Positions 26,389 through 35,435 of a DNA stretch of 48,829 nt are shown here, piece by piece. The notes beneath the pieces were generated by a model. The model had not been told where the DNA came from, searched no databases, and was given only the letters and a program-made list of their open reading frames with translations. Location: NCBI GenBank assembly GCA_903842595.1, contig CAIMMO010000238.1, positions 1-48,829 of the forward strand. The letters are read 5' to 3'. Source of the stretch: an uncultured Alphaproteobacteria bacterium. GTDB taxonomy: Bacteria; Pseudomonadota; Alphaproteobacteria; Caulobacterales; Hyphomonadaceae. A program made the translations under genes and the position numbers. Positions within the stretch are counted from its first letter, which is position 1. The number at the start of each line of letters is the position of its first letter.

Positions 26389-26865
26389 ATGAGCGACACT
26401 GAACAGCGCGACGATACGGCGACCGATGGCGTTGGCGACTGGGCCGGCAACCCCTACGCCTCTCGCATGGTCGAATACACGCCCTACGCGGTGGCGCTGG
26501 GAATGAAGTTCGTGTCGTCCTCGGCCGGCCGCGGCGAAATCCTTCTGCCCTGGCGAGAGGACCTAGTCGGACAGGACGGGACCGACATTCTCGCCCCCGG
26601 CGTCCTGACCGCCCTCATCGACCACGCCTGCGGCCTCGCCATCATGGCGGGGCTCGGTTTCGAGGCAGCGCCGGCGACGCTCGACCTGCGCATCGACCAC
26701 ATGCGCCCCGCCGCTCCGCGCGCGTCGGTCACCTGCTCGGCGCATGTCTACCGCGCGACACGCACAATCGCTTTCCTGCGCGCCGAAGCGTGGGATGTCT
26801 CGCCAGATGATCCCGTCGCCGCAGCGCAGGCCGCCTTCACGCTCAATCGCCGGAGCGTGAAATGA
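26389..26865 (+). CDS. PaaI-family hot-dog thioesterase (first of pair)
   Basis: A 158-residue single hot-dog protein of the PaaI/COG2050 type. APGVLTALIDHACGLAIMAG contains the central helix that carries the catalytic acid, here Asp, and ATLDLRIDHMRPA is the typical long strand. It should hydrolyse acyl-CoA thioesters; the substrate is unknown. ATG at 26389 follows AAAGG at short spacing; earlier in-frame starts at 26371 (GTG) and 26377 (ATG) are possible. Its stop overlaps the start of the next thioesterase by 4 nt (ATGA). Confidence 0.85.
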   Translation: MSDTEQRDDTATDGVGDWAGNPYASRMVEYTPYAVALGMKFVSSSAGRGEILLPWREDLVGQDGTDILAPGVLTALIDHACGLAIMAGLGFEAAPATLDLRIDHMRPAAPRASVTCSAHVYRATRTIAFLRAEAWDVSPDDPVAAAQAAFTLNRRSVK

Positions 26866-27284
26866 CAGTCCCGATTGACCTTGACACCATCCTCAACAGC
26901 TCGCCCTTCGCTCGCTTCCTCGCGATCGCAGCGCGCGCTGACGAACGCGGCGTCCTGACGACAATGCCTGTGCGCGACCAGCTCGTCGGCAATGTGATGC
27001 TCCCCGCGCTGCATGGCGGGTGCGTCGCGTCCTTCCTCGAAATCGCCTGCCTCCTGCAAGTCGCGCTTGAAGTCGGCACTACCGCGCCCGCCCGCGCGAT
27101 CAACATCAGCGTGGAGTACCTCCGCCCCGCGCGCCGCGAGACAACCTATGCGCGGGCGAAGATCCGGCGCCTTGGAAAGCGCGTCGCCGTGGTTCACGCC
27201 GAGGCCTGGCAACAGGACGAGAGCAAGCCTGTCTGCCTGCTACAGAGTCATCTGCGGCTGCCGGCTAGGCTTGCCTCTGAGTAG
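26862..27284 (+). CDS. PaaI-family hot-dog thioesterase (second of pair)
   Basis: A 140-residue hot-dog protein. LPALHGGCVASFLEIACLLQ contains the HGG motif and a Glu in the catalytic-helix position; INISVEYLRPA follows. Unlike its upstream partner it keeps HGG. The ATGA overlap means translational coupling, and hot-dog proteins often pair, so the two may form a heteromer with divided roles. That is inference. Confidence 0.87.
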   Translation: MTVPIDLDTILNSSPFARFLAIAARADERGVLTTMPVRDQLVGNVMLPALHGGCVASFLEIACLLQVALEVGTTAPARAINISVEYLRPARRETTYARAKIRRLGKRVAVVHAEAWQQDESKPVCLLQSHLRLPARLASE

Positions 27285-27358
27285 CGCCCCTTGAAGTCGG
27301 TCGCCCCCGCTACAAGACCCTTGGAAGCGAGTGTCACGGACAGTGCGTGGGCTGATCT

Positions 27359-27853
27359 TCAGTCCGCTTTCTTCCATAACGACGGCCGCCAGATTCCCAC
27401 CACAAGGTTGGCAAGCGACAGCAGCATGATCGCGGCCAGCGCCCCCCATTCTGAGGAGATTGTATCAGCAAGTGCTTTCTGCTCTGCCTCACCAGCAGCG
27501 ATACGCGCGGAAAGGGACGCGGCGGCGCTGGCCTTCGACCCGATAATGCCGAGCGTCGCCTCGAACATGCTGAGGCCAAGAAGCGCCTTAAGCCATGCCC
27601 ATCGCACCTCCCGGAAAGGCGGATGCACGACCATCGAAAGCAGGCCCGACATAAGCGCGATCGCGAGCGAAGGAAGCAGCAGGTAATTGCACAGCGCCGC
27701 GATGGATGCTCGCGCATTCGAATACGCCGCTGCCGTATCCTGCGGCGCAGCTAGCAGGATTACGATGTAACCCATCAGCGCGCCGATAAGGCCACACGAG
27801 GCAAGCGTGTGAAGAAGCTTGGTCGCCTTGCGCATGAAGCTGCTGACGTTCAC
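27359..27853 (-). CDS. Four-helix membrane protein (DUF2269-like)
   Basis: A 164-residue protein with four hydrophobic helices. The start KLLHTLASCGLIGALMG and the loop HPPFREVRWAWLKALLG recall DUF2269-like integral membrane proteins, but the match is uncertain. I chose the GTG at 27853, which has AGGGGTAGG upstream; an ATG at 27835 has no RBS. The RBS overlaps the end of the glutathione S-transferase gene 6 nt away, so the two are cotranscribed. Confidence 0.65.
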   Translation of the reverse strand: MNVSSFMRKATKLLHTLASCGLIGALMGYIVILLAAPQDTAAAYSNARASIAALCNYLLLPSLAIALMSGLLSMVVHPPFREVRWAWLKALLGLSMFEATLGIIGSKASAAASLSARIAAGEAEQKALADTISSEWGALAAIMLLSLANLVVGIWRPSLWKKAD

Positions 27854-27859
27854 GCGCGC

Positions 27860-28480
27860 CTACCCCTTGCTGGCAGCCGCGCTAGACCGCGACGCCATGC
27901 GATCAAACCAGGCCGCGACGTTGGTATTGCTGCGATTGAGCGGCTGACCCACGGTCGCGCCGAAATCGAGCGTGCAGAACAGGAGGATATCGGCCAGCGT
28001 GCACCTGTCGCCAGCGATGAAATCGCGGCCGCCGATCAGCCCGTCGAGCCAGGTGATTTTTTCCTGCGCGAGCACCTTCAGGTCCGCAGCCGCCTGCGGC
28101 AACAAGCGCATCCGGTCCTTGAACAAGGCGTAGCCCTCGGCGGCGCGAAACCCGGTCAGCATCGGCTCTACGATGTAGAGATCGACACGCCGTGTCCACA
28201 TGCGCGTCATGGCGCGTTCCTCGGCATTCGTCCCGATCAGCGGCGGGTTTGGATGCTTTTCCTCGAGGTATTCGCAGATCGCTGTCACCTCGGCGAGGTA
28301 ACGGCCATCGTCCAGTTCCAGCGTGGGCATCTGCCCGCCCGGATTGCGCGCAACATGCGCCGGCTGGCGATTTTCCCCGGCCATCAGGTCAACGGTTAGC
28401 CGCGGAATGTCGATCCCCTTTTCAGCCATGAACATCTTCACGACGCGCGGATTGGGACCGATTGAATCGTAGAGTTTCAT
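27860..28480 (-). CDS. Glutathione S-transferase
   Basis: A 206-residue protein with a thioredoxin-like N-terminal domain (KLYDSIGPNPRVVKMFMAEK, then PGGQMPTLELDDG and the glutathione-binding LAEVTAICEYLEEK with Glu and Thr in place of the common E-S pair) and an all-helical C-terminal domain with GDRCTLADILLF. It is cytosolic. Substrate and partner are unknown. The ATG at 28480 gives the canonical N-terminus. Confidence 0.92.
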   Translation of the reverse strand: MKLYDSIGPNPRVVKMFMAEKGIDIPRLTVDLMAGENRQPAHVARNPGGQMPTLELDDGRYLAEVTAICEYLEEKHPNPPLIGTNAEERAMTRMWTRRVDLYIVEPMLTGFRAAEGYALFKDRMRLLPQAAADLKVLAQEKITWLDGLIGGRDFIAGDRCTLADILLFCTLDFGATVGQPLNRSNTNVAAWFDRMASRSSAAASKG

Positions 28481-28524
28481 GACAGGCTCCGGGGCAGCAG
28501 TATTGGTGACAGAGTTTCAGCACA

Positions 28525-29475
28525 TCATTCGGCTGGTTGCACCAGTGTCGTGACGGCAGGCTGCTTCATACCAAGCCCTGCGGCGCACCACGCCGCCATG
28601 AGTTCCGTCTGCCTGCGCCTGCCGGCAAACAGGAAGTTGGCCGGCAGGCCAACGCGAAGGCTCGCGTCGCACGGTGGCGATCCGGGAATGGGCGTCCTTT
28701 CGAGAAACCTGCCCAGAGCCTTGACCGCGACGCGGTCAATCGCGCTGAGATCATACTTCGGCCCCAGCCCAAGCTTGTCGCGGACGATCCGCGGCAGCAA
28801 AGACACCGACGCACGCCCCATGGCGCGGCTGAGATACTTCGGTGTGCCCGGCGCCGCCCGCCCGGACTGAATGATCGCAAGAAACTCCTCGTTGATCGGA
28901 TGCGGCTCGAAGCGATGGATCAGCCGGTTCATCATGTCGAAGAAGTCCGCGGTCGACATAGGAGAATGCTGCACGCCATACAGCATAGCGCCCGGCGCCG
29001 CCTCCGCGTAGTAGCGCGACTTGTCGGATTCCGGGACGCGTTCGACGAAGGTGTCATAGGCGGTCAGGAACCCATAGGCTGCAGTCGCGCTGACCCAGTC
29101 GAGCAGTTCAACGTCGAGCGCTCGATACGCCTCGCCCTTTGGCGTAGTCCCGCTCACGCGCGCGTGCATGTTGGTAACGCCCTGAACTACGCGCTCGGCC
29201 GCGCGTTTCGGGCCATAGACCCCCACCATCGCCGCAACGCCGGTCCGCTTGGATCGACCGATCGGATCCTGCCTGTAGATCGAGTGATCCCACACACCGG
29301 AACGAATGCGCGCATCCGCAAACTCGAGCAGCACAGCCGCAACGCCGCCCACAGCCATGGCGACAGGATTCTTGTAGATCTTCCAGTGCATCGAGTCGGG
29401 ATCAAGACTGGATGGCTCGCCCGGCGGGTTCCTGAAGTCGATCTTCCAGCCGAGATAGGATTCTGGTTGCTTCAT
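28525..29475 (-). CDS. Oxygenase MpaB / DUF2236 family protein
   Basis: A 316-residue helical protein. The motif NMHARVSGTTPKGEAYRALD followed by LLDWVSATAAYGF is the central DUF2236 signature; family members include the latex-clearing protein Lcp and MpaB, haem oxygenases. His and Arg in this segment are likely haem or active-site residues. I chose the ATG at 29475 because GGAGG precedes it and the family begins with PESYLGWKIDFRNPPG. The frame is open to 29709; that extra 78 residues looks unlike the family. No signal peptide at the chosen start. The 262-nt gap upstream contains nothing else I can support. Confidence 0.85.
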   Translation of the reverse strand: MKQPESYLGWKIDFRNPPGEPSSLDPDSMHWKIYKNPVAMAVGGVAAVLLEFADARIRSGVWDHSIYRQDPIGRSKRTGVAAMVGVYGPKRAAERVVQGVTNMHARVSGTTPKGEAYRALDVELLDWVSATAAYGFLTAYDTFVERVPESDKSRYYAEAAPGAMLYGVQHSPMSTADFFDMMNRLIHRFEPHPINEEFLAIIQSGRAAPGTPKYLSRAMGRASVSLLPRIVRDKLGLGPKYDLSAIDRVAVKALGRFLERTPIPGSPPCDASLRVGLPANFLFAGRRRQTELMAAWCAAGLGMKQPAVTTLVQPAE

Positions 29476-29737
29476 GGCCTCCACCTCGGGCGAACAGCGC
29501 CCGTACTGCCGGTCGATCCTTGCCCGCGGCAGGTCGCGGACGTTGACATGCACCGCAGGCTGGGGCGAGGAGAAAACGCGACCAGCCGTGCTCATGTTTT
29601 TGTCAGGTGACGCAGAGTTCGCGACGCTTGCCCCGTAAGCCTTGCCACATCGGCGTCTCGCCTGCCGCGTGTTTGAGATTTGACGCAAGCTCGAAGCCTG
29701 TGCAGACATTGCCGTAGCGAAATCAGCGAGGCGCAGG

Positions 29738-31261
29738 ATGCATCTCTGGAAACTCCTCCCACTTGTGGCGCTCGCCGCCGCGGCCTGCGCGACGACTCCT
29801 CGGCCGATGGAAGCGCCTGAAGCCGCAGCGGCATCCAGCGAGCCTGTGAAGCCGCTGGTGAGCCGAGTGGCCTATTCCAAGGACCCCTACCCTTCGACCT
29901 ACAAGCCGCTGCCGGCCGAAGATGTCTTCATCCGAAACGCGACCGTGTTCGACGGCCTCGGCGGCATGATTGAACGCGGCGCTGTGCTGATTCAGGGCGG
30001 CAAGATTTCCGCAATTGGCTCTGAAGCCGCGATGACAATGCCCGCCGGCATCAAGACGATCGACGCCGCCGGCAAATGGCTGACCCCCGGCATCGTCGAC
30101 ATCCACTCCCACCTCGGCGCCTATCCATCACCTGGCATCGAGGCGCATCAGGACGGCAATGAAGCTTCTGGACCGGTGACGGCGGAAGTCTGGGTCGAGC
30201 ACTCCATCTGGCCGCACGATCCCGGCTTCACGCGCGCCATGGCGGGCGGCGTCACGGCAATGCAGATCCTGCCAGGCTCCGCCAACCTGTTTGGCGGGCG
30301 CGGCGTGATCATCAAGAACGTACCCGGCCGCACAGCGCAGGACATGAAATTTCCAGGCGCGCCTTACACGCTTAAAATGGCGTGCGGCGAGAACCCGAAG
30401 CGGGTCTACGGCTATGGCAGCGGTCGCTTCCCCGGCGGCGCGCCTTTCACGCGCATGGGCAATGTCGCCGGCTATCGCGACGCCTGGCAGCAGGCAACCG
30501 AGTACAAGCGCAAGTGGGACAAGTACGACGCCGACTTCGATGCGTGGGAGAAGAAGGCCAAGTCGCCTGCTCCCGCTGACGGCGAAAAGAAGGAAGACCC
30601 GAAGGACCCGCCGAACGCGCCGGATCGCAACCTCGAACTCGACACGCTGATGGGCGTGCTCGACGGCGAGATCCTGGTCCAGCAACACTGCTACCGCGCC
30701 GACGAGATGGCGCAGATCATCGATCTGTCGAAGGAGTTCGGCTACAAGATCTCCGCCTTCCACCACGGCGTCGAGGCATACAAGATCGCCGACATGCTCG
30801 GCGCCAATGGCATCTGCGGCGCACTGTGGGCCGACTGGTGGGGCTTCAAGGCGGAAGCCTACGATGGCATCCGGGAGAATATACCCCTTGTTCATAAGGC
30901 CAAGAATGGCTGCGCCATCGTCCACTCTGATGACGCCTACGGAATACAGCGCCTGAACCAGGAAGCAGCGAAGGCGCTCGCCGACGGTAACAAGGCGGGT
31001 CTCAACATCTCGAAGGCCGAAGCGTGGACGTGGCTGTCGCGCAACCCTGCAAAGGCGCTTGGCATCCTCGACAAGACCGGCACACTCGAGCCCGGCAAGA
31101 ACGCCGACGTTGTGATCTGGAGCGGTGATCCCTTCAGCAGTTACACACGCGCCGACCTCGTTTTTGTCGACGGCGCCGTTACGTGGGACCGCGCGAATGT
31201 CGACAGCCAGCCGGTCGTCGATTTCGAGCTGGGCCAACCCGGTGAAGGAGACGTGAAATGA
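29738..31261 (+). CDS. Amidohydrolase lipoprotein (metal site intact)
   Basis: A 507-residue protein. Its signal ends in AAAC, a lipobox, followed by a low-complexity Ala/Pro linker. The amidohydrolase fold has the full metal set: VDIHSHLG (HxH), QHCYRADEM, FHHGVEAYK and HSDDAYG, as in imidazolonepropionase/dipeptidase-like enzymes. A Lys/Asp-rich insert lies near residues 270-300. It is probably anchored in the cell envelope and hydrolyses an amide or cyclic amide, substrate unknown. It overlaps the next gene by ATGA. The ATG at 29738 begins the signal. Confidence 0.9.
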   Translation: MHLWKLLPLVALAAAACATTPRPMEAPEAAAASSEPVKPLVSRVAYSKDPYPSTYKPLPAEDVFIRNATVFDGLGGMIERGAVLIQGGKISAIGSEAAMTMPAGIKTIDAAGKWLTPGIVDIHSHLGAYPSPGIEAHQDGNEASGPVTAEVWVEHSIWPHDPGFTRAMAGGVTAMQILPGSANLFGGRGVIIKNVPGRTAQDMKFPGAPYTLKMACGENPKRVYGYGSGRFPGGAPFTRMGNVAGYRDAWQQATEYKRKWDKYDADFDAWEKKAKSPAPADGEKKEDPKDPPNAPDRNLELDTLMGVLDGEILVQQHCYRADEMAQIIDLSKEFGYKISAFHHGVEAYKIADMLGANGICGALWADWWGFKAEAYDGIRENIPLVHKAKNGCAIVHSDDAYGIQRLNQEAAKALADGNKAGLNISKAEAWTWLSRNPAKALGILDKTGTLEPGKNADVVIWSGDPFSSYTRADLVFVDGAVTWDRANVDSQPVVDFELGQPGEGDVK

Positions 31262-32523
31262 TCCGGAAGCTCCTCCTTGCCGCAACGCTGCTTGCATGTG
31301 CGCCGGCCGCCCTGGCGCAACAAGTCGCAATCACCGGCGGGCGCATCGTGACCAACACGACGCAGGGCGTCATCGAGAACGGGACGGTCGTCATCAATAA
31401 TGGCCGCATAGTCTCTGTTGGAACGGGCGCTGCGCCTTCAGGCGCAATGGTGGTTGACGCCGCGGGCAAGTGGGTAACCCCCGGCTTGTTTGCGGCATTT
31501 TCTCGTGTCGGGCTGGCCGAGATCCCGTCCGAAGACCCCGCCAACGACATCTCGGCTGGCGCCAGCAAGTTCCAGGCGGCGCTCCACGCCGCCGACTCCT
31601 TCAACCCGGATGACACGGCCATCGACGTCAGTCGCATCGAGGGCTTCACCCGCGCCGCCATCGTTGGCGCCCCAGCTGGCGGCCTGTTCGGCGGCTACGC
31701 CGCTATCGTGGACTTCACTGGCGCCTTCAACAGCATCGACACCCGCGAAGCCTTCATGCTCGCCGAACTCGGGGAGGGCGGCGCATCTACGGCCGGGGGA
31801 TCCCGCGCGGCTGCATGGCACTGGTTGCTGACCGCCATCGACGACGCCAAGACATATCCCCGCGGGTTCGAGGATGATGGCGAGGGCGACATCCTGATCC
31901 GCAAGGAGGCCGTCGCGCTCAAGCCGGTGGTCGAAGGCCGCGTGCCGCTGATGGTGGAGGTGCATCGCGCCACCGACATCCTCCAGCTGCTCACGCTGCG
32001 CCAGCGGGAACCCCGCATCAAGCTGATCATCCTGGGCGCTACGGAAGGCTGGCGCGTCGCAGACCAGATTTCGGCGGCGAAAGTGCCCGTGATCGTCAAC
32101 CCCTTGGCCAACCTGCCGGACCGATTTGAAATCCTTGCGGCGACGCTCGAGAATGCCGGGCGCCTGTCGGCGGCGGGCGTGACCGTCGCAATCGCCGACC
32201 CCGGCCAAGCGAGCCACAACACCCGCCTGATTCAACAGCTGGCCGGCAACGCCGTCGCGAACGGCATGCCTTGGGAGGCAGCATTCAAGGCGATTACCAG
32301 CGTCCCCGCCTCGCTGTACGGCCGCGCCGACCTTGGCGTGCTACGGACCGGCGCGACGGCGGATGTCGTGATCTGGGACGGCGATCCGCTGGAGCTGATG
32401 TCCAGCCCGGACGCGGTCTATATCGACGGCGTCGCGACCCCGATGGAATCCCGCCAGACCAAGCTGCGCGACCGCTACATGCAGGTGAACGAGGCCAAGC
32501 CGCAGGCGTACGAGCGGCAATAG
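31258..32523 (+). CDS. Amidohydrolase-fold pseudoenzyme partner
   Basis: A 421-residue exported protein with a signal peptide ending near APAALAQQ. It aligns in style with its upstream neighbour: the strand before the metal site reads WVTPGLFAAFSRVGL where an amidohydrolase has VTPGLIDxHxHxG, so the HxH pair is gone. The later His is kept (VEVHRATD), but the next metal His is replaced (GATEGW) and the usual SD motif reads IADPG. The C-terminal composite sandwich (TGATADVVIWDGDPLE) is kept. It is likely catalytically dead, or it works by another mechanism, as a partner of the active enzyme. Coupled by ATGA. Confidence 0.88.
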   Translation: MIRKLLLAATLLACAPAALAQQVAITGGRIVTNTTQGVIENGTVVINNGRIVSVGTGAAPSGAMVVDAAGKWVTPGLFAAFSRVGLAEIPSEDPANDISAGASKFQAALHAADSFNPDDTAIDVSRIEGFTRAAIVGAPAGGLFGGYAAIVDFTGAFNSIDTREAFMLAELGEGGASTAGGSRAAAWHWLLTAIDDAKTYPRGFEDDGEGDILIRKEAVALKPVVEGRVPLMVEVHRATDILQLLTLRQREPRIKLIILGATEGWRVADQISAAKVPVIVNPLANLPDRFEILAATLENAGRLSAAGVTVAIADPGQASHNTRLIQQLAGNAVANGMPWEAAFKAITSVPASLYGRADLGVLRTGATADVVIWDGDPLELMSSPDAVYIDGVATPMESRQTKLRDRYMQVNEAKPQAYERQ

Positions 32524-32585
32524 GCCCGCCGCGCTGATCAGAGCTTCACGGAATCGTCGCATCTCGGGTTCGTCAGGCTTCGGGA

Positions 32586-32613
32586 TTGACTTGGGAACCG
32601 GGGGGCCTATTGC
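32586..32613 (+). promoter_or_regulatory. Candidate sigma-70-type promoter for rhlE
   Basis: TTGACT (32586-32591) and TATTGC (32608-32613) are separated by 16 nt, in the gap before the helicase gene. Both hexamers keep most consensus positions. The start would fall near 32620, about 60 nt before the ATG. Confidence 0.4.
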
Positions 32614-32682
32614 TCCCGCAGTCCCCGAAAAGCGTGCGTTTCGCTCGTGGCCCGGCCTTTCGAGCCCCAGAAGACCAATCTG

Positions 32683-34248
32683 ATGACATTCGACGAGCTC
32701 AGTCTCGACCCCCGTATCCTGGCAGCCGTGAAGGGCGCTGGATACACGACCCCCACCCCGATTCAGGAACAGGGCATCCCTGCCGTCCTGGGTGGACGCG
32801 ACATCACGGGCATCGCCCAGACCGGCACTGGCAAGACCGCCGCCTTCGTCCTGCCCATGATCCACAAGCTGGGACAGGGCCGCGCCAAGGCCCGTATGCC
32901 CCGCTCCCTGATCCTCGAGCCCACCCGCGAACTCGCCGCCCAGGTGGCCGAACAGTTCGAGAAGTATGGCGCGGGCTACAAGCTCAACATGGCGCTCCTG
33001 ATCGGCGGCGTCTCGTTCGGCGACCAGGAGAAGAAACTCTCTGCCGGTGTCGACGTTCTGATCGCCACGCCCGGCCGCCTGATGGACCACTTCGAGCGCG
33101 GCGGCCTGCTGATGACAGGCGTACAGATGCTGGTGATCGACGAAGCTGACCGGATGCTCGACATGGGCTTCATACCGGACATCGAGAAGATTTGCACGCT
33201 GCTGCCCAAGACGCGCCAGACCCTGCTGTTCTCGGCCACAATGCCGCCGGAGATCACCCGTCTCGCCAAGCAGTTCCAGAAGGATCCGCTAAGGATCGAG
33301 GTATCGAAGCCCGCCACCACGGCTTCGACGATCAAGCAGTATGTCACACACTGCCCGTCCAACGAGGACACGGTGAAACGCGCTGTCCTGCGCTCGATCA
33401 TCAAGGCCCGCTCTACAGACCAGGGCATCGTGTTCTGCAACCGCAAGACGGAGGTGGACATCGTTGCCAAGTCGCTTGCGAGCCACGGCTTCGACGCTGC
33501 CCCTATCCACGGCGACCTTCCGCAGAGCCAGCGGACCGCTACGCTCGACCGCTTCCGCAACAAGGAGCTGAAGCTTCTCGTTGCTTCAGATGTCGCTGCG
33601 CGCGGCCTCGACATTCCGGAAGTCAGCCAGGTCTTCAACTACGCCCCACCGCCGAATTCCGACGACTACGTCCACCGCATAGGCCGCACAGGCCGGGCCG
33701 GCCGATCGGGCGAGAGCTTTACCATTGTCTCCCCCGGCGACGCCCGCCTCTGGGACGCCGTTGCCAAGCGCATCTCCAAGGATGTCGAGATTTTCGTTCC
33801 GGAAGGCATGGACGACGCCGTCGGTGAAGCGCGTAGCCGCGGACCCGCTACCGGCCGTGACCGGTTCGATCGCAAGCGCGGCAGAGGCGGTCGCGGCCGC
33901 GGCCCTGACCGCGAGGAGCGGTCAGAAGCGCCAGCAGCCGTTGAGGCCGAACCCGTCGCTATTCCGGTCGTCCCGTTTGAAGCTCTCGAGGTCGTGGCGG
34001 AGCCGCCCGCCCGCATTGAGGACCAAACCCAGCCGGAGCGTTCTGGCCGACGCGACCGCAAACGTGGGCGGGACAGGGATAGCCGGCCCAGAGAGAGTGG
34101 CGGCCAGCCGAATCGGGAAAGCAGCCGCAATCGACACGGGGAGCGCCAGCCCGGCGAGGGCCAGGGCGGTGACGACAACTTCAAGGGCATGGGCGATCAC
34201 GTCCCAGCTTTCCTGCTCCGAACCCTCGGGAAACGCCAGGACGCCTAG
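32683..34248 (+). CDS. rhlE: DEAD-box RNA helicase RhlE-type
   Basis: A 521-residue cytosolic helicase. In order: Q motif TPTPIQ, AQTGTGKTAAF (motif I), PTRELAAQ (Ia), DEADRMLDMGF (II), FSATMP (III), HGDLPQSQR, VASDVAARGLDI (V) and HRIGRTGRAGR (VI). From about residue 385 an Arg/Gly-rich disordered tail follows, ending in a short conserved-looking FKGMGDHVPAFLLR. It unwinds short RNA duplexes and remodels ribosome or degradosome RNA. The ATG at 32683 is the family start; a GTG at 32647 is in frame. Confidence 0.93.
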   Translation: MTFDELSLDPRILAAVKGAGYTTPTPIQEQGIPAVLGGRDITGIAQTGTGKTAAFVLPMIHKLGQGRAKARMPRSLILEPTRELAAQVAEQFEKYGAGYKLNMALLIGGVSFGDQEKKLSAGVDVLIATPGRLMDHFERGGLLMTGVQMLVIDEADRMLDMGFIPDIEKICTLLPKTRQTLLFSATMPPEITRLAKQFQKDPLRIEVSKPATTASTIKQYVTHCPSNEDTVKRAVLRSIIKARSTDQGIVFCNRKTEVDIVAKSLASHGFDAAPIHGDLPQSQRTATLDRFRNKELKLLVASDVAARGLDIPEVSQVFNYAPPPNSDDYVHRIGRTGRAGRSGESFTIVSPGDARLWDAVAKRISKDVEIFVPEGMDDAVGEARSRGPATGRDRFDRKRGRGGRGRGPDREERSEAPAAVEAEPVAIPVVPFEALEVVAEPPARIEDQTQPERSGRRDRKRGRDRDSRPRESGGQPNRESSRNRHGERQPGEGQGGDDNFKGMGDHVPAFLLRTLGKRQDA

Positions 34249-34331
34249 GCGCGCTGGTAAACACTTTCCGAACATGCCCACCCTGTCTTAGCCAATCCGT
34301 AACAGCTTTCGTTCAAGAATCCGCGCGGACA

Positions 34332-34348
34332 CTGCGTGGGACACGCAG
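34332..34348. promoter_or_regulatory. Inverted repeat before diguanylate cyclase gene
   Basis: CTGCGTG (34332-34338) and CACGCAG (34342-34348) flank GGA. It sits 22 nt before the ATG, so it might be a leader hairpin or an operator. No T-tract follows. Confidence 0.35.
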
Positions 34349-34370
34349 CGTCTCCAAGGATTTGGGCGAC

Positions 34371-35435
34371 ATGCTGAACAGTGAACTTACCGGGCCTGAA
34401 GGTGTACTTCTCGGGCACCGCACGATCGCCGAAATCGGCCGTCAGATTCTTCCCGTGAGCCCGCAGAACTACGAAGTCTGGCTAACCTACCTGACCCACG
34501 CCTCGCCAGACCTTCGTCAGGCCGTCGACAAGCTGATCGCAAGCGGCAAGCCCATTTCGTCCGATGACATGGAACAGATCTACGAGCGGTTCTTCTCGAC
34601 CACGCACCTGTCGACCCAGGTCATGGAAACCGGCACGCGGATCGCCCACGAGATCGCGGACGCGCTTGACGCTCTCAAGCGGGCTGGCGCCACAACAGAG
34701 CGCTACGGCGCCACCCTTAACGTCGCAGCAGACTCGCTGCAGAACTCGACCATCGATGGCGATGCACTAAAGCGCCTGATCAACGTCCTCGCCTCCGCCA
34801 CCACCGAAATGTCCAAGCAGAATTCCACCCTCTCCCATAAGCTCGCCCAGTCGAGCCAGGAGATGGAGAAACTGCGCACGTCCCTGCGCCAGGCTCGTGC
34901 CGAGGCGCTGACCGATGCACTAACCGGCATTGCGAACCGCAAGCTGTTCGACGAGACACTTCGCCTACGCAAGGAGGAGGCCGACACGGAGCGAACCGAG
35001 CTGGCTCTGCTGCTGGGCGACATCGACCACTTCAAGTCGTTCAACGACACATGGGGCCATCAGACGGGCGATCAGGTCATCCGCTTCGTCGCCTCGGCCC
35101 TCACAAAATTCGCTCTGCCCGACCATCTGGTCGCACGCTATGGTGGCGAAGAGTTCGCCGTGATCATGCCGCGCACCTCGCTCAGAGACGCCGGCCGCAT
35201 CGCAGACCAGATTCGCTCGGCAATCGAGGCCAAGCGCCTCGTCCGCCGCTCCACAAACGAGACGATCGGCGCCGTCACCGTCTCATTCGGGGCAGCAATC
35301 TACGTACCCGGCGAAACAGTCGGCACACTGATCTCCCGCGCGGATGAATGTCTCTACATGTCCAAACGTAGCGGACGGAACCGGGTTACCCTCGAAACCC
35401 AGTTGCCGCCTATACCGGCAAGCTCGGCGGCCTAG
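34371..35435 (+). CDS. GGDEF diguanylate cyclase
   Basis: A 354-residue cytosolic protein. Residues 1-170 are helical, with a Q- and S-rich coiled coil that probably dimerises it. The GGDEF domain has DALTGIANRK, DIDHFKSFNDTWGHQTGD, and RYGGEEF at about 256-262, so it should make c-di-GMP from two GTP. The usual I-site RxxD before the GGEEF reads ALPD, with the Arg missing, so product inhibition through that site is unlikely. ATG at 34371 has AAGGA 10 nt upstream; a TTG at 34362 is too close to it. It follows rhlE by 122 nt on the same strand. Confidence 0.92.
   Translation: MLNSELTGPEGVLLGHRTIAEIGRQILPVSPQNYEVWLTYLTHASPDLRQAVDKLIASGKPISSDDMEQIYERFFSTTHLSTQVMETGTRIAHEIADALDALKRAGATTERYGATLNVAADSLQNSTIDGDALKRLINVLASATTEMSKQNSTLSHKLAQSSQEMEKLRTSLRQARAEALTDALTGIANRKLFDETLRLRKEEADTERTELALLLGDIDHFKSFNDTWGHQTGDQVIRFVASALTKFALPDHLVARYGGEEFAVIMPRTSLRDAGRIADQIRSAIEAKRLVRRSTNETIGAVTVSFGAAIYVPGETVGTLISRADECLYMSKRSGRNRVTLETQLPPIPASSAA

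Noticed and set aside
29476-29709. N-terminal extension of the MpaB-like protein
   Set aside because: The added residues do not look like the family, and GGAGG precedes the ATG at 29475.
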